Source of the DNA: Bradyrhizobium sp. WBOS07
GTDB lineage: Bacteria; Pseudomonadota; Alphaproteobacteria; Rhizobiales; Xanthobacteraceae
Direction of reading: 5' to 3'
NCBI RefSeq assembly: GCF_024585165.1
Contig: NZ_CP029008.1
Span: 1,302,001-1,366,000 of the forward strand
DNA length: 64,000 nt
Positions 9,498 through 19,331 of the stretch are shown here, piece by piece. The translations under genes were made by a program, and so were the position numbers. The first letter of the stretch is position 1. Each line of letters opens with the position of its first letter. The notes under the pieces were generated by a model. The model saw nothing but the letters and a program-made list of their open reading frames with translations, ran no database searches and was not told the DNA's origin.

Positions 9498-9609
9498 CGG
9501 ACAGTACCCAATCCGCCGCCGGCGCGACGGCGGCGGGGCGGGACTTGCCGCTCCGTCACGATCCTGTGCTACCAACGTGCCGCAAGGTGCGACTGGAGGC
9601 CGGCGACAC

Positions 9610-10668
9610 GTGAGAACATCGGAAGACCGCTCATTCCTCGTCTGGCTCGGCGTCATCACCCTCGCGTTCGGATGGCTGCTTTGGCCGTTCTCCGGCGCCT
9701 TGCTGTGGGCCACGCTGCTGGCGATCATCTTCGCGCCGGTCTATCGCCGCTTCCTGGAAGGGCTTCCGGAATGGCGCAATCTTGCCGCGCTTTCCACCGT
9801 CATCGTGGTGGTCGTCCTGGTCCTGATCCCGGTCGGGATCGTGATCGCTTCGCTCGTCGACCAGGGCGGCGAGCTATATCAGCGCATTCAGGCCGGCGAG
9901 ATCAATCTGGCTCATCCCCTGCAGCAACTGAAAGCCGCGCTGCCGGACTGGGCCGCGTCCATCTCGGATCGCCTGGCCGGCATTGACCTCTCGGCGCTGA
10001 AAGAACGCCTGTCCGGCCTGGTGGTCCCGGCCGGCCAGCAGCTGGCCGGGCATGCGATCAACATCGGCCAGCTGACGCTGGAGTTCGTCGCGAGCCTGCT
10101 GGTGATGCTGTATCTGCTGTTCTTCTTCCTGCGCGACGGCGACGAGCTGAGCCAGCGCATCCGCAGCGCGCTGCCGCTGCGCGCGGGCCAGACCGCCGAG
10201 ATCCTGGACGCGTTCATCCTGGCGGTTCGCGGGACCATCAAGGGGATCATATTGGTTGCGCTGATCCAGGGCGCACTTGGCGGGCTGATCTTCTGGCTGC
10301 TTGGCCTGACTGCACCGCTGCTGGCCGGCGCCATCATGGCGCTGTTGTCGCTTCTGCCCGTGCTCGGCTCCGCCCTGGTCTGGGTTCCGGCTGCCCTCTA
10401 TTTGCTGGTGGCGGGCGCCGTAACCAAGGGAATCATCCTGCTCGCTTTCGGGACCTTCGTCATCGGCCTCGCCGATAATTTTCTGCGCCCGGTTCTGGTC
10501 GGCCAGTCGATCCGGATGCCGAGCTATGTCGTGCTGCTGGCGACGCTGGGCGGCCTTGCGACCTTCGGAGCCAACGGTTTCGTCATCGGCCCGCTCGTCG
10601 CCGCCATGTTCCTGACGGCGTGGAACATCTACGTCGGCTCGAAAGAACGCCTGAAGGTCCAGGAATGA
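9610..10668 (+). CDS. AI-2E/PerM family membrane transporter
   Basis: This 352-residue multi-pass membrane protein has about eight hydrophobic segments in the pattern of the AI-2E exporter/PerM (UPF0118) family, including VASLLVMLYLLFFFLRDGDE and the C-terminal glycine-rich FVIGPLVAAMFLTAW. The GTG at 9610 is chosen because GGAGG lies about ten bases upstream and it gives MRTSEDRSFLVWLG; upstream frame is unlike protein. Family members export AI-2 or act as ion antiporters; substrate cannot be told here. Confidence 0.85.
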   Translation: MRTSEDRSFLVWLGVITLAFGWLLWPFSGALLWATLLAIIFAPVYRRFLEGLPEWRNLAALSTVIVVVVLVLIPVGIVIASLVDQGGELYQRIQAGEINLAHPLQQLKAALPDWAASISDRLAGIDLSALKERLSGLVVPAGQQLAGHAINIGQLTLEFVASLLVMLYLLFFFLRDGDELSQRIRSALPLRAGQTAEILDAFILAVRGTIKGIILVALIQGALGGLIFWLLGLTAPLLAGAIMALLSLLPVLGSALVWVPAALYLLVAGAVTKGIILLAFGTFVIGLADNFLRPVLVGQSIRMPSYVVLLATLGGLATFGANGFVIGPLVAAMFLTAWNIYVGSKERLKVQE

Positions 10669-10672
10669 ACTG

Positions 10673-10912
10673 TCACGCGGCGTAAGCAACGAACCGCGGC
10701 GCGGAGAGCTTGTCCGGCTTCACCGGGCTTGTCTTGAAGACCGTATCCGCCTGGGCGGAGCGCTTGCAATGCGGGCAGACGAAGAGATGCGCGATGATCG
10801 GAACCGGCTCGTCCGCGAGCAGTTCTGAGCGGAACCATTTCATCTCGATATGGCAGTCCGGGCAGCTCGGCGCTTCGAGCAGCTCGGCAGCACTTCTGAG
10901 ACGATCAACCAT
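10673..10912 (-). CDS. Small zinc-ribbon-like protein of unknown function
   Basis: This 79-residue protein has two CxxC knuckles (CPDC near residue 17 and CPHC near residue 46) 25 residues apart, the pattern of a zinc ribbon. The ATG at 10912 has GAGGGC just upstream, which supports it as the true start; the open frame continues far upstream only because it shadows coaA. It is convergent with the transporter gene (4-base gap) and 101 bases downstream of coaA. Function unknown. Confidence 0.6.
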   Translation of the reverse strand: MVDRLRSAAELLEAPSCPDCHIEMKWFRSELLADEPVPIIAHLFVCPHCKRSAQADTVFKTSPVKPDKLSAPRFVAYAA

Positions 10913-11013
10913 GGCGCCCTCGCGTTTGGTACGCTCATAGTTGAATACCTTTTGCCGGTCTGCAACAAAAGACACTCTGCCCGAACGATCCAGAATCTCG
11001 TCAACCGGCGCGA

Positions 11014-11970
11014 TTACAGCCGCCGCAACGCCACGCTCTCCACCGTGTGGTCGGCGCCTTTCTTCAGGATCAGCGTCGCGCGGGGGCGGGTCGGCAGGAT
11101 GTTGTCCTCGAGATTGGCGAGGTTGGTGCGCTCCCAGATCGCGATGGCGGTGGCGGTGGCTTCCTCGTCCGACAGCAGCGCGTAGCGGTTGAAGTAGGAT
11201 TTCGGGTTGGTGAAGGCGGTGTCGCGCAGCGCCAGGAAGCGCTTGATGTACCATTGCCGCAGCGCCGCCTCGTCGGCGTCGATATAGACCGAGAAGTCGA
11301 AGAAGTCGGAGACTACAGGCACCGCCTTGCCGTCGCGCGGCAGCTTGCCGGTCTGCAGCACGTTGACGCCCTCGACGATCAGGATGTCGGGCTGATCGAC
11401 CTCTGCCCATTGGTTCGGCACGATGTCGTAGGTCAGATGCGAATAGACTGGCGCACGCACGTGGCCGCGGCCGGACTTGATATCGGAGAGGAAGCTGAGC
11501 AGCAGCGGCAGGTCGTAGCTTTCCGGAAAACCCTTCTTCTGCATGATGCCCTGCCGATCGAGCACGGCATTGGGATAGAGAAACCCGTCGGTGGTGATCA
11601 GCTCGACCTTGGGGCGCGGCGACCAGCGCGCCAGCAGGGCCTGGAGCACGCGCGCCGTGGTGGACTTCCCGACGGCGACCGATCCGGCGACGCCGATGAT
11701 GTAGGGCACCTTGCGGTCGCGGATGTTGAGGAACTGGCGCTCGGCGTAATACAGGCGCTGCATCGCATCGACATAGATCGAGAGCAGGCGCGACAGCGGC
11801 AGGTAAATGTCCTCGACCTCCTGCAAGTCGAGGCGATCGTGCAGTGAGCGCAGCCGGTCGAACTCGCCCGGCTCCAGCGTCATCGGCGTGTCGTCGCGCA
11901 GGCGTGCCCATTCTTCGCGCGTATAGACCCGGTAGGGATTATACTGCTGCTCGGGTGCGCGGATATCCAT
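11014..11970 (-). CDS. coaA: Type I pantothenate kinase
   Basis: This 318-residue protein phosphorylates pantothenate, the first step of coenzyme A synthesis. The P-loop is [12 protein letters not shown] near residue 95, followed by the pantothenate kinase landmarks [18 protein letters not shown] and PVYSHLTYD. Length matches the bacterial type I (CoaA) enzyme. It lies just downstream of hisE on the same strand (gap 24 bases), so it probably shares the his transcript. The CoA pathway enzyme coaE is also in this window. Confidence 0.95.
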   Translation of the reverse strand: MDIRAPEQQYNPYRVYTREEWARLRDDTPMTLEPGEFDRLRSLHDRLDLQEVEDIYLPLSRLLSIYVDAMQRLYYAERQFLNIRDRKVPYIIGVAGSVAVGKSTTARVLQALLARWSPRPKVELITTDGFLYPNAVLDRQGIMQKKGFPESYDLPLLLSFLSDIKSGRGHVRAPVYSHLTYDIVPNQWAEVDQPDILIVEGVNVLQTGKLPRDGKAVPVVSDFFDFSVYIDADEAALRQWYIKRFLALRDTAFTNPKSYFNRYALLSDEEATATAIAIWERTNLANLEDNILPTRPRATLILKKGADHTVESVALRRL

Positions 11971-11994
11971 GACGCCGCCTTTCCGTTGCTTCGA

Positions 11995-12318
11995 TCAATC
12001 GCTCTTGCGCGAAGCCTTTTCTTCCAACCCTGACATCGAAGTGCGCTTAGCCAGCACCGCCTCGACCTCTTCCAGCTTTATGCCGCGTGCCTTCAGCAGC
12101 ACAAGGAAATGATAGAGCAGGTCGGCACTTTCAGCGACCAGATGCGCGCGATCGTTTTCGACTGCTGCGATTACGGTTTCGACTGCCTCTTCGCCGAACT
12201 TCTTGGCGCAATGCTCGGCGCCCTTGTCGAGCAGCTTGCGGGTATAGGATGCCTCGCCGCCGTTCGCCGCGCGGATGTCGATGGTCTCGGCCAGATCGTG
12301 GATCGTGAAACGCGGCAT
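11995..12318 (-). CDS. hisE: Phosphoribosyl-ATP pyrophosphatase
   Basis: This 107-residue MazG-like enzyme hydrolyses phosphoribosyl-ATP to phosphoribosyl-AMP, the second step of histidine synthesis. Conserved metal-binding acidic residues are in [14 protein letters not shown] and the helix [13 protein letters not shown]. The ATG at 12318 giving MPRFTIHDL matches the usual N-terminus; a GTG six codons upstream exists. It stands between hisF and coaA, all transcribed leftward. Confidence 0.92.
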   Translation of the reverse strand: MPRFTIHDLAETIDIRAANGGEASYTRKLLDKGAEHCAKKFGEEAVETVIAAVENDRAHLVAESADLLYHFLVLLKARGIKLEEVEAVLAKRTSMSGLEEKASRKSD

Positions 12319-12395
12319 CGGATTACTCAGAAACACATGGGGCCAAGGGGCCCGTCGCCCACTGGCTTGTGTAGCATTTTTGCAGGCGGGAGTCG

Positions 12396-13169
12396 TCAGG
12401 CATCGAGGCGCATCGGCAGCCCGCGGCGGGCCATGTGCTCCTTGGCTTCGCGGATGGTGAATTCCCCGAAATGGAAGATCGAGGCCGCCAGCACAGCCGT
12501 GGCGTGTCCGTCGCGGATACCATCGACGAGATGGTCGAGATTGCCGACGCCGCCCGAGGCGATCACCGGAACGGGCACGCTGTCGGCGATCGCCCGGGTC
12601 AGGGGGATGTCGAATCCCTGCCTGGTGCCGTCGCGGTCCATCGAGGTGAGCAGGATTTCACCAGCGCCGAGCGCGACGACTTCCTGGGCATATTCGATCG
12701 CGTCGATGCCGGTCGAGTTGCGGCCGCCATGGGTAAAAATCTCCCAGCGCTCGCCGCCCGGACGCTTCACTCGCTTGGCGTCGATCGCAACCACGACGCA
12801 TTGTTCGCCGAATTTCTCGGCCGCTTCCTTGACGAACTCGCGCCGCGAGACCGCGGCACTGTTGATCGAGACCTTGTCGGCGCCAGCGCGCAGCAGCGTC
12901 TTGATGTCGTTGACCTCGCGCACCCCGCCGCCGACGGTGACGGGCATGAAACAGGCTTCCGCGGTGCGCCGGACCACGTCCAGCATGATGCCGCGGTTCT
13001 CGTGGGTCGCGGTGATGTCGAGGAAGGTGAGCTCGTCGGCGCCGGCCGCGTCATAGGCGATCGCGGCCTCGACGGGGTCGCCGGCATCCCTGAGATCGAC
13101 GAAGTTGACGCCCTTGACGACGCGGCCGTCCTTGACGTCGAGGCAGGGGATCACACGCACCTTGAACAT
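12396..13169 (-). CDS. hisF: Imidazole glycerol phosphate synthase, cyclase subunit
   Basis: This 257-residue (beta/alpha)8 barrel is the cyclase half of IGP synthase and works with HisH to produce IGP and AICAR. The catalytic aspartates are in [12 protein letters not shown] (near residue 11) and VVVAIDAKR (near 130). The phosphate-binding loops, such as VGGGVREV and [12 protein letters not shown], are intact. It is three bases downstream of hisA, so translation is probably coupled. Confidence 0.96.
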   Translation of the reverse strand: MFKVRVIPCLDVKDGRVVKGVNFVDLRDAGDPVEAAIAYDAAGADELTFLDITATHENRGIMLDVVRRTAEACFMPVTVGGGVREVNDIKTLLRAGADKVSINSAAVSRREFVKEAAEKFGEQCVVVAIDAKRVKRPGGERWEIFTHGGRNSTGIDAIEYAQEVVALGAGEILLTSMDRDGTRQGFDIPLTRAIADSVPVPVIASGGVGNLDHLVDGIRDGHATAVLAASIFHFGEFTIREAKEHMARRGLPMRLDA

Positions 13170-13172
13170 GTG

Positions 13173-13919
13173 TCAGCTCCTGCGCGCGTCGCGGATCAAA
13201 GTGAGGGCGGCGGAGGGATCGAGCCGGCCGTCATAGAGCGCACGTCCGGCGATCGCCCCGGCGAGCTTTTTCGCGCGCGGTGTCAGCATCGCCCTGACGT
13301 CCTCGATCGAGGCGAGGCCGCCCGAGGCGATCACGGGAATCGAGATGGCGTCCGCGAGCGCAATGGTCGCGTCCAGGTTCAGACCCTTGAGCAGGCCGTC
13401 GCGCGCGATGTCGGTGAAGATGATGGCGGCGACGCCGGCGTCCTCGAACCGCTGTGCGATCTCAAGCACCGTAACCTGCGAGGTCTCGGCCCAGCCTTCG
13501 ACCGCGACCTTGCCGTCGCGGGCATCTAGCCCGACCGCGACGCGACCGGGGAATTTCTTCGCGGCCGATTTCACCAGCTCGGGATCACGCACCGCCGCCG
13601 TGCCGATGATGACGCGGGTGATGCCCTTGTCGAGCCAGGCTTCGACGGTCTTGAGATCGCGAATGCCGCCGCCGAGCTGCACCGGGATCTTGATCGTCTT
13701 CAGCATCGCCTCGACGGCTTCTGCATTCACCGGCTTGCCGGCAAAGGCGCCGTCGAGGTCGACGACGTGGAGATACTCAAATCCCTGCTCGACGAAGCTC
13801 TGCGCCTGCGCCGCCGGATTGAGGTTGAACACGGTGGCGCGCGCCATGTCGCCTTGCTCGAGGCGCACGCACTGGCCGTTCTTGAGGTCGATCGCGGGAA
13901 AGAGAATCACGGTTTCCAT
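13173..13919 (-). CDS. hisA: ProFAR isomerase
   Basis: This 248-residue protein isomerises ProFAR to PRFAR, the step before HisHF. Motifs are [14 protein letters not shown] with the catalytic Asp near residue 10, LGGGIRDL, and [12 protein letters not shown] with the second Asp. The ATG at 13919 overlaps the 3' end of hisH by 13 bases, which suggests coupled translation. The open frame upstream of this ATG is a shadow of hisH. Confidence 0.95.
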   Translation of the reverse strand: METVILFPAIDLKNGQCVRLEQGDMARATVFNLNPAAQAQSFVEQGFEYLHVVDLDGAFAGKPVNAEAVEAMLKTIKIPVQLGGGIRDLKTVEAWLDKGITRVIIGTAAVRDPELVKSAAKKFPGRVAVGLDARDGKVAVEGWAETSQVTVLEIAQRFEDAGVAAIIFTDIARDGLLKGLNLDATIALADAISIPVIASGGLASIEDVRAMLTPRAKKLAGAIAGRALYDGRLDPSAALTLIRDARRS

Positions 13920-14557
13920 CGCAAGAAGTTCGAGATCAGGGCGAGGCCGAAGCGCTGGCTCTTCTCGGGGTGAAACTGCGTGCCGATGGCGGTGTCCTTG
14001 CCCACGATCGCCGTGACGGGCCCGCCATAATCGGCGCGCGCGAGCACGTCCGCCTCGCTGGCCGCGTTGAGGTGATAGGAGTGCACGAAATAAGCGTGCT
14101 GGCCCTTGGGGCCGAGCGGCAGCTTGTTCAGCACCGGATGGTCCTGCAGCAGGTCGAGCGTGTTCCAGCCCATGTGCGGGATCTTCAGGCTCTCGTCGCG
14201 CGGCGTGATCTTCTCGACGTCGCCGCCGATCCAGTTCAGGCCCTCGGTGATGACATGCTCCTTGCCGCGGCTCGCCATCAGCTGCATGCCGACGCAGATG
14301 CCGAAGAACGGCCGCGCCTTGACGCGCACCGCTTCCGTGATCGCCTCGACCATGCCGTTGACGGCATCGAGCCCGCGCCGGCAATCGGCGAAGGCACCGA
14401 CGCCCGGCAGCACCAGGCGGTCGGCCTCGTAAGCCTGGTCCGGATCGCTGGTCACAAAGACCTTTTGCGGGTTGTCCAGGCTGCGCGCGGCGCGCTCGAA
14501 GGCTTTCGCGGCGGAATGCAGATTGCCGGAACCGTAATCGATGATGGCGACGCTCAT
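13907..14557 (-). CDS. hisH: Imidazole glycerol phosphate synthase, glutaminase subunit
   Basis: This 216-residue class I glutamine amidotransferase supplies ammonia to HisF. The nucleophile Cys is in [10 protein letters not shown] (near residue 85) and the His-Glu pair is in [11 protein letters not shown] near the C-terminus. The ATG at 14557 has GGGAGGG about seven bases upstream. Its start codon overlaps the stop of the DUF2628 gene by four bases, so the upstream membrane protein is translationally linked to the his genes. Confidence 0.95.
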   Translation of the reverse strand: MSVAIIDYGSGNLHSAAKAFERAARSLDNPQKVFVTSDPDQAYEADRLVLPGVGAFADCRRGLDAVNGMVEAITEAVRVKARPFFGICVGMQLMASRGKEHVITEGLNWIGGDVEKITPRDESLKIPHMGWNTLDLLQDHPVLNKLPLGPKGQHAYFVHSYHLNAASEADVLARADYGGPVTAIVGKDTAIGTQFHPEKSQRFGLALISNFLRWKP

Positions 14558-15084
14558 CTTGACCCTCCCGGTTCTGGAAACAACCCGATGATGCCGCCGG
14601 CCGGAAGCGGCGGCGGGTTCGAGAATTGCTGGCTCGGCACGCTGCGGGTCGGCGGCGGGCCGCCGCGGTCGACGGCCCATTGATCATTGACGATGCCGTG
14701 CTGCTTCTGGCTCCAGCGCTCGAAAAAGCGGCGCTCGGCGGTGTCCTCGTCGTCGGCCACCACCACGTCGAGCTGGCGCCATTTGCCGCGCGACAGCGTC
14801 CAGCGCCGCAGGCTCGAAGCCTCCAGGCCCATCAGCAGCGCGACGACGAGATCGGCGAAGAAGATCGACGAGCGTCCGATACCGAGGCTCGACAGCCCCG
14901 CATTGAACGCGGCGATGAAGATCAGATAGCCGATCAGCGCCAGCCACAGCCGATTCCACAGCAGCCAGAACGGGCCGAAGATCATCGCCCAGAAATGGAA
15001 ACCGTCGCGCACGAACACGAACTTGTCGGTCGCGCGCAGATCGGCTCCGGCGGGAGAGGGCGCATGAACTGTGTAGACAGGCAT
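14554..15084 (-). CDS. DUF2628 membrane protein inside the his operon
   Basis: This 176-residue protein has the DUF2628 layout: an N-terminal [20 protein letters not shown] segment, then two further hydrophobic stretches to about residue 90, followed by a charged cytoplasmic part and a proline-rich tail. Function is unknown. It sits 63 bases after hisB and overlaps the start of hisH, so it is embedded in the histidine operon. Confidence 0.8.
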   Translation of the reverse strand: MPVYTVHAPSPAGADLRATDKFVFVRDGFHFWAMIFGPFWLLWNRLWLALIGYLIFIAAFNAGLSSLGIGRSSIFFADLVVALLMGLEASSLRRWTLSRGKWRQLDVVVADDEDTAERRFFERWSQKQHGIVNDQWAVDRGGPPPTRSVPSQQFSNPPPLPAGGIIGLFPEPGGSR

Positions 15085-15147
15085 GGTGATGCCTCGTTCC
15101 TAGGAAGTCAGAGATACCGCAAGCGGCGCATGCCGCCGCGAGAGACG

Positions 15148-15741
15148 TCAGCCGCCGAGCGAGCCCTTGGTGGACGGGATTTCGCCCACAGCCTTCGGAT
15201 CGATCGCGACCGCGGTGCGCAGCGCCCGCGCCAGACCCTTGAAGCAGGATTCGGCGATATGGTGGCTGTTATCGCCATATAGGGTCTCGACGTGCAGAGT
15301 CACGCCGGCGTTGATGGCAAAGGCCTGGAACCATTCCCGCACCAGCTCGGTGTCGAACTCACCGATCTTGTCGCGGGGGAAGTCGGCCTTAAACACCAGG
15401 AACGGGCGGCCCGAGATGTCGATGACCACGCGCGACAGCGTCTCGTCCATGGGCATGTGCACGCCGGCATAGCGGGTGATACCCGCCATGTTGCCGAGCG
15501 CCTGCTTGACCGCCTGGCCGAGCGCGATGCCGGTGTCTTCGGTGGTATGGTGATAATCAATGTGCAGATCGCCCACCGCCTTGACTGTGAGGTCGATGCG
15601 GGAATGGCGGGCGAGGAGATCGAGCATATGGTCGAAAAAGCCGATGCCGGTCGCGATATTGGCCACGCCGGTGCCATCGAGGTTCACGGAGACCTCGATC
15701 TCGGTTTCCTTGGTCTTGCGCTTGATCGTCGCGGTGCGCAT
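15148..15741 (-). CDS. hisB: Imidazoleglycerol-phosphate dehydratase
   Basis: This 197-residue monofunctional dehydratase converts IGP to imidazole acetol phosphate. The metal-binding motifs are [34 protein letters not shown] and [18 protein letters not shown]. There is no histidinol-phosphatase domain, as expected outside enterics. It is the first gene of the leftward his cluster and is divergent from hslV. Confidence 0.96.
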   Translation of the reverse strand: MRTATIKRKTKETEIEVSVNLDGTGVANIATGIGFFDHMLDLLARHSRIDLTVKAVGDLHIDYHHTTEDTGIALGQAVKQALGNMAGITRYAGVHMPMDETLSRVVIDISGRPFLVFKADFPRDKIGEFDTELVREWFQAFAINAGVTLHVETLYGDNSHHIAESCFKGLARALRTAVAIDPKAVGEIPSTKGSLGG

Positions 15742-15764
15742 TGAAGGCTTTCGCTTCTCTTTGA

Positions 15765-15811
15765 GCCTGATCCTTCCCGAAAAACCGGTACCCGCTTTTC
15801 CGGGATCATGC
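15765..15811. repeat. Dispersed palindromic repeat of Rhizobiales type
   Basis: An imperfect palindrome with arms GCCTGATCC and GGGATCATGC around a CCGGTACC-like centre. It resembles the common intergenic element with a GGTACCGG core known from Bradyrhizobium and relatives. It lies in the hisB-hslV divergent gap. Confidence 0.6.
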
Positions 15812-15938
15812 TCGGGGCCGAAAACGCCAGTCTCTTAACAGCCAAATGACGCCTTCGCTACTGCGGGAGCGGCCCGTCGGGCCTCTACTTCTGCCTATGG
15901 TGAGCGAAATTCGGCCCGGAACGGCCCGTTGTGCCCAG

Positions 15939-15967
15939 GTTGTCCCGTTGCCCCCGACCGCCTAAAT
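15939..15967 (+). promoter_or_regulatory. Candidate RpoH (heat-shock) promoter of hslV
   Basis: GTTG (15939-15942), an 18-base spacer and CCTAAAT (15961-15967) resemble the alphaproteobacterial sigma-32 pattern CTTG-N17/18-CYTATNT, with one mismatch in each box. Start would be near 15974, about 18 bases before the hslV ATG. hslVU is a classic heat-shock operon, which fits. Confidence 0.4.
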
Positions 15968-15991
15968 CAGGCCGGACAACGAGGATCATTC

Positions 15992-16552
15992 ATGCAGGCT
16001 TCCCAGAACGGCTCGCCAGGCTGGCACGGCACCACGATCTTGACGGTCCGCAAGGGCGGCAGGGTGGTGGTTGGCGGCGACGGCCAGGTTTCGATCGGCC
16101 AGACCGTGATCAAGTCCAACGCCAAGAAGGTCCGCAAGCTCGGCAAGGGCGACGTGATCGGCGGCTTTGCTGGCGCCACCGCCGACGCCTTCACCCTGTT
16201 CGAGCGGCTGGAGGCCAAGCTCGAGCAATATCCGGGGCAGCTGACCCGGGCCGCGGTGGAGCTGGCCAAGGACTGGCGCACCGACCGCTATTTGCGGCGG
16301 CTGGAAGCCATGATGATCGTGGCCGACAAGGACGTCTCCCTGGTCCTGACCGGCACCGGCGACGTGCTGGAGCCCGAGGCCGGCGTGATGGCGATCGGCT
16401 CCGGCGGCAATTACGCGCTGGCGGCGGCACGGGCCCTGCTCGACACCGACAAGGACGCCGAGACCATCGTCCGCCGCGCCATGGACATCGCCGCCGACAT
16501 CTGCGTCTACACCAACCGCAGTCTGACCATCGAGAGCCTGGCGACGGGGTAG
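15992..16552 (+). CDS. hslV: ATP-dependent protease proteolytic subunit HslV
   Basis: This 186-residue N-terminal-nucleophile peptidase forms the proteolytic core of the HslUV complex. The mature protein should begin at the Thr of [10 protein letters not shown] (residue 14), after a 13-residue propeptide; the propeptide form is usual in Rhizobiales. Other landmarks are GGDGQVS and [14 protein letters not shown]. The ATPase partner hslU lies 1.3 kb downstream, separated by two genes in the same direction. Confidence 0.95.
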   Translation: MQASQNGSPGWHGTTILTVRKGGRVVVGGDGQVSIGQTVIKSNAKKVRKLGKGDVIGGFAGATADAFTLFERLEAKLEQYPGQLTRAAVELAKDWRTDRYLRRLEAMMIVADKDVSLVLTGTGDVLEPEAGVMAIGSGGNYALAAARALLDTDKDAETIVRRAMDIAADICVYTNRSLTIESLATG

Positions 16553-16598
16553 GGCGGAGCATCATTTGTCCGAACACCTACCCGCACGCTCGGTGCAA

Positions 16599-16620
16599 CC
16601 TCTCCCGCAAGCGGGAGAGG
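16599..16620. repeat. Short perfect hairpin repeat after hslV
   Basis: A perfect inverted repeat with arms CCTCTCCCGC and GCGGGAGAGG around two bases. The same hairpin recurs at 20489-20510, so it is a dispersed element; here it stands between hslV and the acetyltransferase gene and could attenuate read-through. Confidence 0.6.
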
Positions 16621-16646
16621 GGGCGCAGCGCCGCCGTGGCTGCTAG

Positions 16647-17129
16647 ATGACCCCCACCTACACCTTCCGCCCGATGACACCGGGCGACATGCCGCTGATC
16701 CGGCGCTGGCTCGATGCGCCCCATGTCGCCGAATGGTGGCACGATCCGGAGACGCTCGAATTCGTCGGCGGCGATCTCGATCATCCGGATCTGGCGCAGT
16801 TCATCGTCAGCCTTGACGGACGGTCGTTCGCCTATCTGCAGTGCTACCAGATCGGTGATTGGCACGTCAGCTTCGGCCCGCAGCCGGTGGGCACACGCGG
16901 CCTCGATCAGTTCATCGGCGAGGCCGATATGCTCGGATGCGGCCACGGCTCCGCTTTCATCCGCGCCTTCATCGACCAGCTCTTCGCGCGCGGCGTGCCG
17001 CGCATCGTGATCGATCCTGGTCCCGCCAATGCCCGCGCCATTCGGGCCTATGAGAAAGCCGGATTTGTGCCGCAGCATGTTATCGTCACGCCCGACGGTC
17101 CTGCACTCCTGATGATCCGAGACTCATGA
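16647..17129 (+). CDS. GNAT-family acetyltransferase (AAC(6')-like)
   Basis: This 160-residue protein shows the pattern of the GNAT group that includes aminoglycoside 6'-acetyltransferases and siderophore-type acetyltransferases: [22 protein letters not shown] at the start, then [25 protein letters not shown] for acetyl-CoA binding, and [13 protein letters not shown] near the end. Substrate is unknown; no resistance claim is made. Its stop overlaps the next start by four bases. Confidence 0.8.
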   Translation: MTPTYTFRPMTPGDMPLIRRWLDAPHVAEWWHDPETLEFVGGDLDHPDLAQFIVSLDGRSFAYLQCYQIGDWHVSFGPQPVGTRGLDQFIGEADMLGCGHGSAFIRAFIDQLFARGVPRIVIDPGPANARAIRAYEKAGFVPQHVIVTPDGPALLMIRDS

Positions 17130-17773
17130 CGCTCACCGCGACCCCCGCCGCAAAGACCCCCACTGCCAAGCCCGCATTTCCGCCGCTCGGCTGGGTCGGC
17201 ATCGCGCTATTGCTGCTGGCTCTTCAGGCCGCGATCCTGCTCGGTATGGGCCGGGTGCCGATCTGCACCTGCGGCACTGTCAAGCTGTGGCACGGCGTGG
17301 TCAACAGCTCGGAGAACTCCCAGCAGATCGCCGACTGGTACAGCTTCTCGCACGTCCTGCACGGCTTCCTGTTCTACGGCCTGACCTGGCTGCTGTTCGC
17401 CCGCCTGCCGTTGCTGCCCCTCCCTCTTCCAAGTTTATCTTGGCCGGCCCGCCTGATCGTCGCCATGCTGATCGAAGGCGCCTGGGAGATCGTCGAGAAC
17501 TCGCCCTTCATCATCGAGCGCTACCGCGCCGGCACCATCTCGCTGGATTATTTCGGCGACAGCATCGTCAACTCGGTCTCCGACAATCTGGCCATGGTGC
17601 TCGGGTTCCTGGCCGCGCGTGCGCTGCCCGTGAGTGCGACCGTCCTGCTCGGGCTCAGCTTCGAGATCATGCTGGCGCTTCACATTCGCGACAATCTGAC
17701 GCTGAACATCCTGATGCTGATCCATCCGATCGAGGCCGTGAAGCATTGGCAATCCGGCCCGCCGATCATCTGA
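17126..17773 (+). CDS. DUF2585 family membrane protein
   Basis: This 215-residue protein has an N-terminal membrane segment ([19 protein letters not shown]), a CTCG motif, then [16 protein letters not shown] and further hydrophobic helices. Motifs [20 protein letters not shown] and [21 protein letters not shown] match the DUF2585 (UPF0314) family of uncharacterised alphaproteobacterial membrane proteins. It overlaps the acetyltransferase gene and is 52 bases before hslU. Confidence 0.82.
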   Translation: MTLTATPAAKTPTAKPAFPPLGWVGIALLLLALQAAILLGMGRVPICTCGTVKLWHGVVNSSENSQQIADWYSFSHVLHGFLFYGLTWLLFARLPLLPLPLPSLSWPARLIVAMLIEGAWEIVENSPFIIERYRAGTISLDYFGDSIVNSVSDNLAMVLGFLAARALPVSATVLLGLSFEIMLALHIRDNLTLNILMLIHPIEAVKHWQSGPPII

Positions 17774-17825
17774 CGGCCGAAAATGCGGCTTGTCCTCTCT
17801 CGCAACTGACCCTAGCTAAGGTCCC

Positions 17826-19130
17826 ATGACAGACTTCTCTCCGCGTGAAATCGTTTCCGAACTCGACCGTTTCATCGTCGGCCAGGCCGATGCCAAGCGC
17901 GCCGTCTCGATCGCGCTGCGCAACCGCTGGCGGCGGCAACAGCTATCCGGCTCGTTGCGCGAAGAGGTGCTGCCGAAGAACATCCTGATGATCGGCCCGA
18001 CCGGCGTCGGAAAGACCGAGATCGCGCGGCGGCTCGCCAGGCTCGCGAATGCACCGTTCCTGAAGGTGGAAGCGACCAAGTTCACCGAGGTCGGCTATGT
18101 CGGCCGCGACGTCGAGCAGATCGTGCGCGACCTCGTCGAGGTCGCGATCGCCCAGGTCCGCGAGAAGAAGCGCAAGGACGTGCATGCCCGGGCGCAGCTC
18201 GCCGCCGAGGAGCGCGTGCTCGACGCGCTGGTCGGCGCCAATGCCTCGTCCACGACGCGCGAATCCTTTCGCAAGAAGCTGCGCGCCGGCGAGCTCAACG
18301 ACAAGGAGATCGAGATTGAGACGCAGTCCTCGGGCGGCGGCATGCCGATGTTCGAGATCCCGGGCATGCCCGGCGCGCAGATGGGCGCGATCTCGATCGG
18401 CGACATCTTCGGCAAGTTAGGCGGCCGCAGCAAGACACGGCGGCTCACGGTCGAGGGCTCGCACGAGATCCTGGTCAACGAGGAATCCGACAAGCTGCTG
18501 GACACCGATCAGCTGACGCTGGAGGCGATCAGCGCGGTCGAGAACAACGGCATCGTGTTCCTGGACGAGATCGACAAGATCTGCGCCCGCGACGGCCGCG
18601 TCGGTGGCGACGTCTCCCGCGAGGGCGTGCAGCGCGATCTGCTGCCGCTGATCGAGGGCACCACGGTCTCGACCAAGCACGGCGCGGTCAAGACCGACCA
18701 CATCCTGTTCATCGCCTCCGGCGCCTTCCATGTCGCCAAGCCGTCCGACCTGCTGCCGGAATTGCAGGGCCGGCTGCCGATCCGGGTCGAATTGCAGGCG
18801 CTGACCCGCGACGACATGCGCCGCATCCTGACCGAGCCCGAGGCCTCGCTGATCAAGCAATATGTCGCCCTGATGCAGACCGAGGGCGTGACGCTCGACA
18901 TCGCCGACGACGCGATCGACGCGCTCGCCGATGTCGCGGTCGCCGTCAATTCCACCGTCGAGAACATCGGCGCGCGGCGGCTGCAGACCGTGATGGAGCG
19001 GGTGCTGGACGAGATCTCCTTCACCGCCCCCGACCGCAGCGGCGAGACCGTCAAGGTCGACGCCGATTTCGTGCAGAAGCACGTCGGCGACCTCGCCAAG
19101 AACGCGGATCTGAGCCGGTTCATTTTGTAA
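17826..19130 (+). CDS. hslU: ATP-dependent protease ATPase subunit HslU
   Basis: This 434-residue AAA+ unfoldase feeds substrates to HslV. Walker A is [15 protein letters not shown], the pore motif is [11 protein letters not shown], Walker B is [10 protein letters not shown], and the C-terminal tail DLSRFIL is the segment that docks into HslV. The I domain lies between the two Walker motifs. Length is typical for the family. Confidence 0.97.
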   Translation: MTDFSPREIVSELDRFIVGQADAKRAVSIALRNRWRRQQLSGSLREEVLPKNILMIGPTGVGKTEIARRLARLANAPFLKVEATKFTEVGYVGRDVEQIVRDLVEVAIAQVREKKRKDVHARAQLAAEERVLDALVGANASSTTRESFRKKLRAGELNDKEIEIETQSSGGGMPMFEIPGMPGAQMGAISIGDIFGKLGGRSKTRRLTVEGSHEILVNEESDKLLDTDQLTLEAISAVENNGIVFLDEIDKICARDGRVGGDVSREGVQRDLLPLIEGTTVSTKHGAVKTDHILFIASGAFHVAKPSDLLPELQGRLPIRVELQALTRDDMRRILTEPEASLIKQYVALMQTEGVTLDIADDAIDALADVAVAVNSTVENIGARRLQTVMERVLDEISFTAPDRSGETVKVDADFVQKHVGDLAKNADLSRFIL

Positions 19131-19156
19131 ATCGCCAGGCCCGCGCTATTGATACC

Positions 19157-19302
19157 GCTGTCGTCCCTGCGAAAGCAGGGACCCATAACCACCAGCGGTC
19201 CTTGTTGAAACAGACAATAGCTCCAGCCCAGCCTCAAATAGCCTCGTGTGGTTATGGGTCCCGGATCAGCGCTCGCTCTGCTCGCTTGTCCGGGACGACA
19301 GC
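19157..19302. repeat. Dispersed inverted repeat, about 146 bp
   Basis: The left arm (from 19157) reads GCTGTCGTCCC...GGGACCCATAACCAC and the right arm (to 19302) is its near-complement, GTGGTTATGGGTCCC...GGGACGACAGC. Such GGGACCCATAACCAC palindromes are typical of Bradyrhizobium genomes. It separates hslU from the next membrane protein gene. Confidence 0.75.
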
Positions 19303-19331
19303 GGAGTTTGCTGCCAGGGCGCGGGCATCGA

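Noticed and set aside
10913..11911. Long upstream extension of the zinc-ribbon frame
   Set aside because: It overlaps coaA in another frame and is not protein-like; the ATG at 10912 has its own ribosome site.
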